Assembly: GCF_019599045.1 (NCBI RefSeq)
Contig: NZ_CP080623.1
Location: 2,998,501 to 3,062,500 of the forward strand
From: Roseovarius sp. SCSIO 43702
GTDB taxonomy: Bacteria; Pseudomonadota; Alphaproteobacteria; Rhodobacterales; Rhodobacteraceae
Length of the DNA: 64,000 nucleotides
Direction: 5' to 3'
Shown: positions 9,380-18,173 of the stretch, in pieces
Position numbering within the stretch: position 1 is the stretch's first letter
How the letters are laid out: each line of letters opens with the position of its first letter
The notes under the pieces: generated by a model
Seen by the model: only the letters and a program-made list of their open reading frames with translations
Told to the model about the DNA's origin: nothing
Databases searched by the model: none
Made by a program: the position numbers and the translations under genes

Positions 9380-10417
9380 CTATGCGGCGCCGTCTGTCAC
9401 CGTGGCCGCTGCACGGGTCCGCCAGCCCGTCAGGTGATCGAGGATCGCGACGAGATAGGCGGCGGTGAAGGCACCCGCCAGCGTCAGCAGAACCCGGCTG
9501 ACCACGGCTTGCCCCAGGTCCTGCGTGCTCAGCGCCCCCGCGATCAGCGCAAGAGCCGCCGGATAGGCGTTCTGGTAGGCCATGTGCGGCCGCGGGTCGT
9601 GCAATACCTTGGTGCCCACCCAGAGCCCCGCGAGAAAGACGAGACCCAGAAGGATCGGCAGCTTGGGCGACAGCGGGTAGACCGCCACCACCGCCACGGC
9701 CAGCGCGCTTCCGTAAAGCGTCGCGCGCATGCGTTGCCGCGCCTCGAAGAAGACCGCTCGCCGCGTCGGAAAGACCAGCACCATCGCCGCCATGATCGCC
9801 AGCATCATGTCCGAGGGTGGCATCACCGCGTAGAGCCAGAAACTGAGCGCCAGAAGCACGCTCGCACGGATCGCGGCACCCATCACCGCATCACCGCCCG
9901 GCGGGACGGGGGTGTCGACCTGCATCTCGCGTGTGCGCGCGGGTACCAGCGCATAGGCCAGCGGGATCACCACAAGCGCCACCAGCGAGGTTGCGAAGAA
10001 CGCGTCCCTCAACACCGCAACCGCAGCGCTACCGCTCATGCCCACGACCGAGAACAGCACGGCCATGATCACCAGCAGCATGCCGAACGGCGCGCCGGTG
10101 CCCAGGATCATCCCGAAGCCCAGGAAATAGACCAGCCACATCGTCCCCGCATAGACGACCGGCAATGGTTGGAACACGTTCACGAACCACGCCATGAGTG
10201 CCGCCATGACACAAACCATGACCGGCGCCGCGATCACCCTGACGGGCGCGAATGCCTTGCGCTGCCCTGCAATCAGCCCGACGGGCAGCGCCGCCATGAC
10301 CGTCGGCATCGCGGGGTCCAGCAGCGCCACGGCGCCGAAGGACAGCGCCCCCGTCAGGCCCAGCCTGATGCCGTAATGCGGATCGTCGGCGACGCTGGGG
10401 CGGGGCGGGACATACAT
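9380..10417 (-). CDS. DUF2955 family membrane protein (FUSC-like), partner of HlyD
   Basis: This 345-residue, strongly hydrophobic protein has about ten predicted membrane segments in two groups separated by a hydrophilic stretch near residues 155-175. The pattern matches the DUF2955/FUSC-like family, found beside HlyD-type adaptors in small-molecule export systems similar to AaeAB. It starts 3 bases after the stop of the HlyD gene, so the two form an operon. The exported substrate is unknown. It converges on the cytochrome c gene of the copper operon with no clear terminator between them. Confidence 0.75.
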   Translation of the reverse strand: MYVPPRPSVADDPHYGIRLGLTGALSFGAVALLDPAMPTVMAALPVGLIAGQRKAFAPVRVIAAPVMVCVMAALMAWFVNVFQPLPVVYAGTMWLVYFLGFGMILGTGAPFGMLLVIMAVLFSVVGMSGSAAVAVLRDAFFATSLVALVVIPLAYALVPARTREMQVDTPVPPGGDAVMGAAIRASVLLALSFWLYAVMPPSDMMLAIMAAMVLVFPTRRAVFFEARQRMRATLYGSALAVAVVAVYPLSPKLPILLGLVFLAGLWVGTKVLHDPRPHMAYQNAYPAALALIAGALSTQDLGQAVVSRVLLTLAGAFTAAYLVAILDHLTGWRTRAAATVTDGAA

Positions 10418-10420
10418 GGC

Positions 10421-11515
10421 TCAGTGCAGGAAACTGGCCCAGGAGCGCAGCCGTTGCATCCCCCGTGCAAGAAGGGCGAGCGGCCCGCCCTCGCTCTCGG
10501 CAAAGATCACCACGTGGGCCTTGCCGCCCACCCGCGCGGCATAGGGCCAGTCCTGCATACCGCCCTCCAGCTCGATCCGCACGGGGATGCTGCGCGCGGG
10601 CTCGAACCACGTCTTGGAGGACTGGTTCACCACGAGCCCGCCCTGCACGTTGCGGCCCGGCGCGATCCCCCAGGCAACGCTCTGGACCCGCCCGCGAAAT
10701 ATGCGGCCCGGCAGCGCGTCGAAGAGGACATGCGCCGGATCGCCCGGCTCGACCTTCTGCAACTGGTTCTCGCGCAGGTCCACCGTGATCCAGCCGGCCT
10801 CGGCGTCGATGAAGGTCAGCGCAGGATTGCCCGCCGCGATGAACTGGCCTTCGGCCAGCGTCAGGTTGGTCACCGCGCCGCGGTGCTGCGCGCGCACTGT
10901 GGTCGAGGCCAGATCGTATTGCGCCTGCTCGAGCTGCGCGGCGGCGGCCTGGAAGGCGGGGTTGTCCTCGCCTTCGGGACCGAGCTGTGCCTGCGCACTC
11001 TCGAGGTTGGCCTCTGCCTGGTCCAGCGCCGCCTTTGCCTCGGCCACGGCGGCGCGGGCCTGGTCGCCGCGCGCTGCAGCGACAATGCCGCGTTCCTCCA
11101 GCTTGAATGTGCGTTCGGCCTCGGCGCGGGTATTGTCGAGCGCGGTGCGAGCCTGCGTGACGGAAGCCTGCGCCGCCACGATCGACGCGCTCGACGCGTC
11201 CACGTTCTGGAGCGCGCTCGCGACATTCGCCTCGGCCTGCCGCACGGCCAGCTCGAAGGGCCGCGGATCGAGCGAGAAAAGCGCATCGCCCGTCTCGACG
11301 ATGGCATCGTCCGCCACGTGAACCTGCGTCACGGTCCCCGAGACGCGCGGCGCGATCTGCACGACATAGGCCGAGACGACGCCCCGCGCACTGCCGGGCA
11401 CGCTGCGGTCCATAACCGCATAGATCGCCGCGACGACGATCAGCAGGAGGATCACACCGACCGCAACGATCCGTGCGCTCGTGGGCCGACTGGTCGGGGT
11501 TGTGGCTTCACTCAA
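10421..11515 (-). CDS. HlyD family periplasmic adaptor subunit
   Basis: The protein has 364 residues from the TTG at 11515. I prefer this start because AGAGGA sits 6 bases upstream; an in-frame GTG at 11545 is the alternative. One membrane segment (about residues 15-35) is followed by a biotinyl-lipoyl-like half, an alanine- and glutamine-rich coiled-coil hairpin, the second lipoyl half and a beta-barrel. This is the standard HlyD/EmrA layout. Such adaptors bridge an inner-membrane transporter across the periplasm. It is followed directly by the DUF2955 protein and preceded, 102 bases away, by the triheme cytochrome gene, so it may be co-transcribed with the dehydrogenase. Confidence 0.9.
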   Translation of the reverse strand: MSEATTPTSRPTSARIVAVGVILLLIVVAAIYAVMDRSVPGSARGVVSAYVVQIAPRVSGTVTQVHVADDAIVETGDALFSLDPRPFELAVRQAEANVASALQNVDASSASIVAAQASVTQARTALDNTRAEAERTFKLEERGIVAAARGDQARAAVAEAKAALDQAEANLESAQAQLGPEGEDNPAFQAAAAQLEQAQYDLASTTVRAQHRGAVTNLTLAEGQFIAAGNPALTFIDAEAGWITVDLRENQLQKVEPGDPAHVLFDALPGRIFRGRVQSVAWGIAPGRNVQGGLVVNQSSKTWFEPARSIPVRIELEGGMQDWPYAARVGGKAHVVIFAESEGGPLALLARGMQRLRSWASFLH

Positions 11516-11617
11516 ATCCGGTCCTCTCGCGACGCCGCGCCGCACGGGCCCAGATTACCCAACCCCGCAGCGCGCGCAAATGCAATCGCGTGTAACCTTG
11601 CCGCTGGTCGTTTCGCC

Positions 11618-12940
11618 TCAATCGGCCTCGGCGCCGCTCTCACGCAACCCTGCGACCGTATCCGCATCCACGGGGGGCGCGGAGTTGCTCCACCCGCTGC
11701 GCACGAAATTCGCCAGCGTCGCCACCTCGTCGTCCGACAACCGGTCGGCAAAGCCCGGCATGCGCAGACGCATGGGTCGTATCTCGGTCGATGGCGTTTC
11801 CGCACCGTGCAGGATGATATTTATCAGGCCCGTGCCTCCCGGCGCGTTGACCAGCGAATTGCCATCGAGTTCGGGAAACACCTCGTTCCCGCCCAGACCA
11901 TCGACGAAATGGCAGGCATTGCAGTTGTCGAGGTAAAGACGCGCGCCCAGATCCATATCCGGATCGGCGGAGGCAAGCAGCGCCTCGGTCTCGCCCGACG
12001 TCTCGGGGCGCGCCCGGGGGGTCTCCGGCGCGGGACCATCGCGGCCGATATGGCGCAGATACGCGACCATCGCGGCGACATCCTCGTCAGTCAGATATTG
12101 CAGGGATTCGCCCACGACCAGCTTCATTTCACCGCTCACGCCGGCATGGTTGTTGCGCCCGGTGCGCAGCCAATGGGCCAGTTGCTCGGCGGCCCATTTC
12201 TGGGGCGCGCTGTTCGGCTCGCGCAGGTCGGGCGCGTGCCACCCGGCGATCTCCCCACCGGCCATGAACCGGTCATCCGCCGCCGTGTATCCCGCCTGCG
12301 CGAAGAGAGCGGTGCGCGGGCTGTGACAGGCGCCGCAATGGCCCGGCCCTTCGACCAGATAGGCGCCGCGATTCAGCTGCTCGTCATCGAATTCCGGCGT
12401 GAAGCCGGCCTCGCCCAATGCCACCCATTTCCACGCCCGAATCCCCCAGCGCTGATTGAAGGGGAAGGTCAGGTTGGTCTCGGTGACCGCATGGCGCACC
12501 GCGGGAACCTCGTCCATGAAATACGCGTAAAGTGCGCGCACGTCACGCTCGCTCAGCTTGCGGTAATTGGCATAGGGCATGGCCGGGTAGAGATGTTCGC
12601 CATCCTTGCCGATGCCGTCGTAGAGCGCGGCGCGGAACTGGTCCAATGTCACGCCGCCGATGCCGGTGTCCGGATCTGGCGTGATGTTGGAGGAATATAT
12701 GACACCCATCGGACTTTCGATCGCCCGCCCGCCGGCAAAGCGTTCGCCCCCCTCTGCCGTGTGACAGGCGGCGCAGTCGGCCAGTTGCATGGCATATTCA
12801 CCGGCGCCCTCCGGCACCTCGTAATCGGCGGGCAGATCGGCTTGCGGCGGCGTCGTCTGAACCGGCCAGAAGATGAACGCGGCCAGCGCCACGATCCCGA
12901 CAAGGACAAGCGCGGGCAGAATGCGGAGAAAAGTCTGCAT
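11618..12940 (-). CDS. Triheme cytochrome c subunit of a membrane-bound GMC dehydrogenase
   Basis: The protein has 440 residues: an N-terminal signal/anchor (residues 5-27) and three heme motifs, CAACH (56-60), CGACH (202-206) and CNACH (340-344), each followed by a candidate Met ligand. Three-heme cytochromes of this size are the electron-transfer subunit of gluconate, sorbitol, fructose and FAD-glucose dehydrogenases and pass electrons to ubiquinone. It begins 12 bases after the GMC flavoprotein gene, as expected for that complex. The substrate cannot be named from sequence alone. Confidence 0.9.
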   Translation of the reverse strand: MQTFLRILPALVLVGIVALAAFIFWPVQTTPPQADLPADYEVPEGAGEYAMQLADCAACHTAEGGERFAGGRAIESPMGVIYSSNITPDPDTGIGGVTLDQFRAALYDGIGKDGEHLYPAMPYANYRKLSERDVRALYAYFMDEVPAVRHAVTETNLTFPFNQRWGIRAWKWVALGEAGFTPEFDDEQLNRGAYLVEGPGHCGACHSPRTALFAQAGYTAADDRFMAGGEIAGWHAPDLREPNSAPQKWAAEQLAHWLRTGRNNHAGVSGEMKLVVGESLQYLTDEDVAAMVAYLRHIGRDGPAPETPRARPETSGETEALLASADPDMDLGARLYLDNCNACHFVDGLGGNEVFPELDGNSLVNAPGGTGLINIILHGAETPSTEIRPMRLRMPGFADRLSDDEVATLANFVRSGWSNSAPPVDADTVAGLRESGAEAD

Positions 12941-12952
12941 GATCGTATCTCC

Positions 12953-14722
12953 TCAGACCAGGGGCCGCGGATTGGTCAGGTAATCCTTGCGGATGGCATC
13001 GCTTGCCCAGTAGGCCAGCGCCCCGACGACGCCGGTGGGGTTGTACTGGATGTTCTGCGGAAACGCCCCTGCCCCCATGGCGAAGACGTTATGCACGTCC
13101 CAGCATTGCAGATAACGGTTCAGCACCGAGGTCTTGGGATCCTCGCCCATGATCGTGCCACCCACGTTATGCGTCGTCTGATAGGGCCGGATGTCATAGC
13201 GCGCGCCCTCCTGCTTGTAGCCCGAGGCCCACGAGGTGGGGTTCATCGACTGTGCGATGGGTTCGATCTGGCGGCGCATGAACTGGGTCATGCGGATATC
13301 GTTGTCCTTCCAGTCGAAGGTCAACCGCATCAAGGGGCGGCCATGCGGATCCTTGTAGGTGGGATCGAGATCGAGATAGCAGTCGCGATAGGCCATGTTC
13401 GACCCGTGGCTGCCGATCGACATGGAATGGCCGTACCATTTCTTGATCCCCTCCTTCCAGCCTGCGCCCCATTTCGGCACATCGCCGGGCACGCGCATCG
13501 ACCGGATCGGCTGCCCGTTGGTCTGGCTGGTGCTGATATAGCTGCCGCCGATGAACCCCTCGGCGGCGAAATCGATCTGGTTGATGGCGTAATCGTCGAT
13601 GCAATAGCCGTTCGACCCGGCACCGACGAAGGGATTGAATTCCACGTCCTCGAAGAACATCGAGGTGCCACCGCTCATCTGGTAGGCATAGTTCTTGCCG
13701 GTCACGCCCTCGCCGGTCCGCGGGTCGTAGGGCTCGCCCAGCCCCGACAGCAGCATCAGGTGGGTGTTGTGCAGCTGATAGGCCGCAAGGATCACCAGGT
13801 CGGCGGGCTGAAACACCTCTTCTCCGGCCTCTTCGTCCCAATAGGTGACGCCGGTTGCGGTCTTGCCATCGGCGGCCTTTTCCACCTTCAGGACCTCGCA
13901 ACGGGTGCGATAGCTGAAATTGGGCCGGCGCTTCAGCGCGTCCAGGATACAGGTCTGGGGGGAGGCCTTGGAATAGTTCAGGCAACCATAGCGTTCGCAG
14001 AAACCACAGTAGTTGCAGGGGCCAAGCTGCATTCCGTATTCGTTGACATAGGCCTCGGACGCGTTGGCGGCGGGGCGCGGAAACGGGTGCAGACCCATCG
14101 CCTCTGTGGCGGCCTTGAACATGCGTCCGTTCAGGGTCTGGGGCAGCGGAGGCATGGGAAAATCACGCGACCGCGGCGCCTCGAACGGGTTGCCGCCGGG
14201 AATGATCTCGCCGTTGATGTTGCCCGCCTGGCCGGCGATCCCGGCCATGTACTCGAACCGGTCGAAATGCGGCTCGAGTTCTTCGTAGGTGACGCCCCAG
14301 TCCTGGATCGTCATGCCCTCGGGAATGATGTCCGCGCCGAACTCTTCCTCCACATAGGACCGCAGGCGGAACTCCTCTTCCATCGCGCGCCAGTTGTGGC
14401 CGTTCCAGTGGATGCCCGCACCACCAACGCCGTCGCCGGGCAGGAACGACCCGAGCTGCCGATACGGCAGGGCAGTGTCATCAAGGCCGTGCCGCAGGGT
14501 GATCGTGGAGTTCCTGGGCTTCTGCATGAAGCCGTAGCGGATGCCGTAGCGCAATTCGTCCGCCACGTCGGGATACTGGAAATCGGGAACCGTGTCGCGA
14601 TCGGGCCCGCGCTCCAGCGCCAACACCTCAAGGCCCTCATCGGCCAGTTCGATCCCCAGGATCGAGCCGGTCCAGCCCAAACCGACGATCACCACGTCCT
14701 TGCGCTTTTCTTCACGTGCCAT
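12953..14722 (-). CDS. GMC family oxidoreductase, large flavoprotein subunit
   Basis: This 589-residue protein has the FAD-binding GxGxxG at residues 13-19 (VGLGWTG) and a GMC signature around 99-110 (VGGAGIHWNGHN). A Cys-rich patch CNYCGFCERYGC (236-247) could hold an iron-sulfur cluster, as in bacterial FAD-glucose dehydrogenases. The C-terminal active-site region has TTHNVGG and NPTGVVGALAYW. It is the catalytic subunit that oxidises a polyol, sugar or sugar acid in the periplasm. It has no signal peptide of its own, so it is probably co-exported with the Tat subunit encoded 3 bases upstream. The substrate is unknown; gluconate, fructose and glucose are all possible. Confidence 0.9.
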   Translation of the reverse strand: MAREEKRKDVVIVGLGWTGSILGIELADEGLEVLALERGPDRDTVPDFQYPDVADELRYGIRYGFMQKPRNSTITLRHGLDDTALPYRQLGSFLPGDGVGGAGIHWNGHNWRAMEEEFRLRSYVEEEFGADIIPEGMTIQDWGVTYEELEPHFDRFEYMAGIAGQAGNINGEIIPGGNPFEAPRSRDFPMPPLPQTLNGRMFKAATEAMGLHPFPRPAANASEAYVNEYGMQLGPCNYCGFCERYGCLNYSKASPQTCILDALKRRPNFSYRTRCEVLKVEKAADGKTATGVTYWDEEAGEEVFQPADLVILAAYQLHNTHLMLLSGLGEPYDPRTGEGVTGKNYAYQMSGGTSMFFEDVEFNPFVGAGSNGYCIDDYAINQIDFAAEGFIGGSYISTSQTNGQPIRSMRVPGDVPKWGAGWKEGIKKWYGHSMSIGSHGSNMAYRDCYLDLDPTYKDPHGRPLMRLTFDWKDNDIRMTQFMRRQIEPIAQSMNPTSWASGYKQEGARYDIRPYQTTHNVGGTIMGEDPKTSVLNRYLQCWDVHNVFAMGAGAFPQNIQYNPTGVVGALAYWASDAIRKDYLTNPRPLV

Positions 14723-14725
14723 GGT

Positions 14726-15427
14726 TCAAGCCCTCTCGCCCGAGATGGAAACCGGCCCCAGCGGATAGGGCACGTCGTCCTTTGACGGGTCCGTCCATTC
14801 CAGGAAACTCGCCCGCGCGCCGGGGAACCCGATATGGACCCAGGACGCCATGCCGTGATTGCCGCCGTGACGCGGATCGGCGAAATAGCCTTCCTTCGTA
14901 TTCTGAAGCAGCAGGGCAAAGAAATCGCGCAGTTCCGGGGCAAGCGGCACGTCGCCCGCCTCCAGCGCGGTCAGCGCGGCGTCCTGCGTGTCCGCGTCGA
15001 GATCGGCAAAGCCTGCGCCATGCTCCGAACTGCACCACTCGTTGAATGCCGCGATGCCTCCCCGATACACCTCGGCGGGGCTCAGCGGCGACTGGTATCC
15101 AAACAACGGTGCGGCATCCGGCTGATGCGGGCCCTCCATGTACCAGGTGGCGGCCTGCCCGAACTCGCCCGCCATCTCGCGGTCGATGAAGACCGGCACG
15201 CGGGTCTCGAGCGCGCCGGGGCCGTCGCCCTCTGACGGGATCAGCCGCGCGGTGGCCGCCATCACGAACGCCCATTCGCCCGCGTCGAAGAATTCGGCCT
15301 CATACTGCTCAAGCGGAACCGGCGGCTCCTGCGCGGCAAGGGGCCGGGCAACCGTGGACAAAGCCGCACCGGCGGCCCCGCCCTGGAGGAACTGTCGGCG
15401 AGTTGATCGGAAATCGCGGGTGGACAT
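14726..15427 (-). CDS. Gluconate 2-dehydrogenase subunit 3 family protein with Tat signal
   Basis: The protein has 233 residues. I chose the ATG at 15427 because AAGGAG lies just upstream and the protein then begins directly with a twin-arginine signal (STRRQFLQGG) followed by a hydrophobic AAGAAL stretch. The body matches the small subunit of gluconate/GMC dehydrogenase complexes, which helps fold and export the flavoprotein. It is the first gene of a three-gene operon (subunit 3, GMC, triheme cytochrome), with 3- and 12-base gaps. Confidence 0.88.
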   Translation of the reverse strand: MSTRDFRSTRRQFLQGGAAGAALSTVARPLAAQEPPVPLEQYEAEFFDAGEWAFVMAATARLIPSEGDGPGALETRVPVFIDREMAGEFGQAATWYMEGPHQPDAAPLFGYQSPLSPAEVYRGGIAAFNEWCSSEHGAGFADLDADTQDAALTALEAGDVPLAPELRDFFALLLQNTKEGYFADPRHGGNHGMASWVHIGFPGARASFLEWTDPSKDDVPYPLGPVSISGERA

Positions 15428-15530
15428 GGAAAAGCTCCTTCGGAGCCGACGCAGGCAGGACGGCGCTGGCAAATTTCTACCAGGCTGCGATATTACGTAA
15501 CGGAAAGCAACCGGAGGGTGTTCGGTCGCG

Positions 15531-15552
15531 AAAACCGGGCGTTTCGGCCCGG
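15531..15552 (-). terminator. Likely terminator of nrdJ
   Basis: On the minus strand CCGGGC and GCCCGG pair around a 6-base loop, followed by TTTT. It lies about 90 bases after the nrdJ stop codon. Confidence 0.5.
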
Positions 15553-15595
15553 GGTCAAGTCACGCTTGCCGGAATGTCAAGAAAATCTCCTTGAA

Positions 15596-15610
15596 AGAAC
15601 AAATAGTTCT
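15596..15610. promoter_or_regulatory. Small perfect dyad downstream of nrdJ
   Basis: AGAAC-AAATA-GTTCT is an exact inverted repeat in an AT-rich patch between nrdJ and the start of the dehydrogenase operon, about 170 bases upstream of that operon's first ATG. It could be an operator; no regulator is assigned. Confidence 0.3.
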
Positions 15611-15640
15611 CTCGGCTTACAACTGTAACGCCCGTCCCCG

Positions 15641-17917
15641 TCACCCGCACTTGCTGTAGCCGCACGCGCCGCAGGTGAGGCAGCCTTCACTCATCCGCAT
15701 CTCGTACTCGCCGCAGGCCGGGCAGGCGGCGCCGCGGCTGCCGGGAAGGTTCACGACCTCGGCACGCGGATCGGTCTTGAGGCCCATCCCCTCGCCCTCG
15801 AGAAAGCCGATACGGATCATGTGCTGTTCGAGAATGCCGCCGATCGCCGCGAGGATCGAGGGCACGTATTTGCCCGCCATCCACGCACCGCCCCGCGGGT
15901 CGAACACGGCCTTGAGCTCCTCGACCACGAAACTCACGTCGCCGCCGCGCCGGAACACCGCCGAGATCATCCGCGTGAGCGCCACGGTCCACGCGAAATG
16001 CTCCATGTTCTTCGAGTTGATGAACACCTCGAAGGGCCGCCTGTGCCCGCCCAGCACGATGTCGTTCACGGTGACATAGATCGCGTGGCTGCTGTCGGGC
16101 CACTTCAGCTTGTAGGTCGCCCCCTCGAGCTCCTGCGGACGGTCCAGCGGCTCGGCCATGTAGATCACATCGCCATCCTCCGATACGCCCACGCCCCGGA
16201 CCTGATCCGGGGCCTCCTCGGTCTCTCTCACACTCAGCACGCTTCCCGTCACCTCGTTCGGCCGATAGGTCGTGCAGCCCTTGCAGCCCAGGTCCCAGGC
16301 CTGCATGTAGACGTCCTTGAAATCGGCGAAGGAGATGTCCTCGGGGCAGTTGATCGTCTTCGAGATCGACGAATCCACCCATTTCTGCGCCGCCGCCTGC
16401 ATGCGCACGTGATCCATCGGCGCAAGCGTCTGGGCGTTCACGAAATGGTCGGGCAGGGGCGCGTCGCCCATCATGTCGCGCCACATCTGCACGGCGTAAT
16501 CCACCACCTCCTCCTCCGTTCGGCTGCCGTCCTTCTGAAGCACCTTGCGGGTGTAGGAATGGGCGAAGACCGGCTCGATCCCGCTCGAGACGTTGCCGGC
16601 ATAGAGGCTGATCGTGCCCGTGGGGGCGATCGAGGTCAGAAGCGCGTTGCGGATGCCATGCGTGGCGATGGCTGCGCGCACATCCTCGTCCATGCCCTGC
16701 ATCGTTCCGCTGGCAAGATACGGCTCGGCCTCGAACAGCGCGAAGGCACCCTTCTCGCGCGCAAGCTCGACCGAGGCGAGGTAGGCCGCCCGCGCGACCG
16801 CGCGCAGCCAGCTTTCGGTCTGCGCCGCGGCTTCCTCGCTGCCATAACGCAATCCCACCATCATCAACGCATCGGCGAGCCCGGTGACGCCGAGGCCGAT
16901 CCGCCGCTTGGCCTTCGCCTCGGCCTCCTGCTCTGGAAGGGGAAAGCGGCTCGCATCGACGACATTGTCCATCATCCGCACCGCGACGGACACCAGTTCG
17001 GCCAGTTCCGCCTCGTCCACCCGCGCGTCCCCACCGAACGGGTCGCGCACCAGCCGGGCGAGGTTGACCGAACCCAGAAGACATGCGCCATAAGGCGGGA
17101 GCGGCTGCTCTCCGCAGGGATTGGTGGCCGCGATCGTCTCGCAGTAATGCAGGTTGTTGGCGGCGTTGATGCGGTCGATGAAGATGACGCCCGGCTCGGC
17201 GAAATCATAGGTCGCCTGCATGATCCGGTTCCACAGGTCGCGCGCCTCGAGCGTGCGATAGACCTTCCCGCCGAAGCTGAGCTCCCACGGCCCGTCGGCC
17301 TTGACCGCCTCCATGAACGCATCCGTAACCAGAACGCTCAGGTTGAACATGCGCAGGCGCGCGGGATCGGCCTTGACCGCGATGAACTCCTCGATATCCG
17401 GGTGATCGCAGCGCATCGTGGCCATCATCGCGCCCCGGCGCGATCCGGCGCTCATGATCGTGCGGCACATCGCGTCCCACACGTCCATGAAGCTCAAGGG
17501 GCCGCTCGCATCCGCGCCCACACCCTTCACATCCGCGCCCCTGGGGCGGATGGTCGAGAAATCATAGCCGATCCCGCCGCCCTGCTGCATGGTCAGCGCG
17601 GCCTCGCGCAGTGCATCGAAGATGCCGCCCATGTCGTCCGGAATCGTGCCCATGACGAAACAGTTGAAAAGCGTGACCGACCTCTCGGTGCCCGCCCCCG
17701 CGATGATCCGGCCCGCGGGGAGAAAGCGGAAATCCTCGAGCGCCTCGTAAAAGCGGTCTTCCCACGCCTCCGGCTCCGCCTCGACCGCCGCCAGCGCCCG
17801 CGCGATACGCCGCCACGTATCCTCGACCGTGGCGTCGCGGGGCGTGCCGTCCGCGTCCTTGAAGCGGTATTTCATGTCCCAGATCGACTGGGAAATCGGG
17901 GCGGCGAATCGGGACAT
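15641..17917 (-). CDS. nrdJ: Adenosylcobalamin-dependent (class II) ribonucleotide reductase
   Basis: The protein has 758 residues. It converts ribonucleotides to deoxyribonucleotides with a B12-generated thiyl radical. Visible are the NTP-reductase core with LFNCFV (first redox Cys), the active-site NPCGEQPL motif with the radical Cys, and QQGGGIGYDFS. The C-terminus carries clustered CxxC pairs (CPACGEYEM and GCLTCGACGYSKCG), typical of NrdJ. It is monocistronic here, has its own downstream terminator, and shows no obvious B12 riboswitch upstream. Many Rhodobacterales rely on this oxygen-indifferent enzyme. Confidence 0.96.
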   Translation of the reverse strand: MSRFAAPISQSIWDMKYRFKDADGTPRDATVEDTWRRIARALAAVEAEPEAWEDRFYEALEDFRFLPAGRIIAGAGTERSVTLFNCFVMGTIPDDMGGIFDALREAALTMQQGGGIGYDFSTIRPRGADVKGVGADASGPLSFMDVWDAMCRTIMSAGSRRGAMMATMRCDHPDIEEFIAVKADPARLRMFNLSVLVTDAFMEAVKADGPWELSFGGKVYRTLEARDLWNRIMQATYDFAEPGVIFIDRINAANNLHYCETIAATNPCGEQPLPPYGACLLGSVNLARLVRDPFGGDARVDEAELAELVSVAVRMMDNVVDASRFPLPEQEAEAKAKRRIGLGVTGLADALMMVGLRYGSEEAAAQTESWLRAVARAAYLASVELAREKGAFALFEAEPYLASGTMQGMDEDVRAAIATHGIRNALLTSIAPTGTISLYAGNVSSGIEPVFAHSYTRKVLQKDGSRTEEEVVDYAVQMWRDMMGDAPLPDHFVNAQTLAPMDHVRMQAAAQKWVDSSISKTINCPEDISFADFKDVYMQAWDLGCKGCTTYRPNEVTGSVLSVRETEEAPDQVRGVGVSEDGDVIYMAEPLDRPQELEGATYKLKWPDSSHAIYVTVNDIVLGGHRRPFEVFINSKNMEHFAWTVALTRMISAVFRRGGDVSFVVEELKAVFDPRGGAWMAGKYVPSILAAIGGILEQHMIRIGFLEGEGMGLKTDPRAEVVNLPGSRGAACPACGEYEMRMSEGCLTCGACGYSKCG

Positions 17918-18023
17918 GCGGGGGCCATATCTGGGGTGAACAGAAGGTAAACAGACTACCCCTTGCGGGTGGTCCGGTCAACCGTCCCGCACCGTGCCCG
18001 GAGGGTTCCGCGTCCTGAAACCT

Positions 18024-18060
18024 GCGCCTCCGGCGGGAGTATTTGAGAGCAAGATGAAGC
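18024..18060. repeat. Rhodobacterales-type intergenic repeat (GCGCCTCCGGCGGGAGTATTT type)
   Basis: The segment starts GCGCCTCCGGCGGGAGTATT and ends CAAGATGAAGC, within a 256-base gap between nrdJ and gap. From memory, closely similar intergenic elements occur in many Roseobacter-group genomes. The CCTCCGGCGGG core can fold. Only one copy is seen in this window. Its function is unknown. Confidence 0.5.
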
Positions 18061-18173
18061 GACGGGGCGGGACAATTTAACGCTAACACCACCCCCGGGC
18101 CGCGTTTTGCACCTTTCAGCCTGCGCCGCCCCCCTCTATATCCCGGCCCAAAGCCACCATCGAGGAGCACGCC

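Noticed and set aside
9353..14785. A plus-strand open frame of about 1,810 codons across the dehydrogenase and HlyD genes
   Set aside because: It is antisense to five genes with clear motifs, is very rich in Arg, His and Gly, and has no domains; high GC makes such shadow frames common.
17918..18173. Cobalamin riboswitch upstream of the B12-dependent nrdJ
   Set aside because: No B12-box-like conserved sequence or long structured leader is visible in the 256-base gap.
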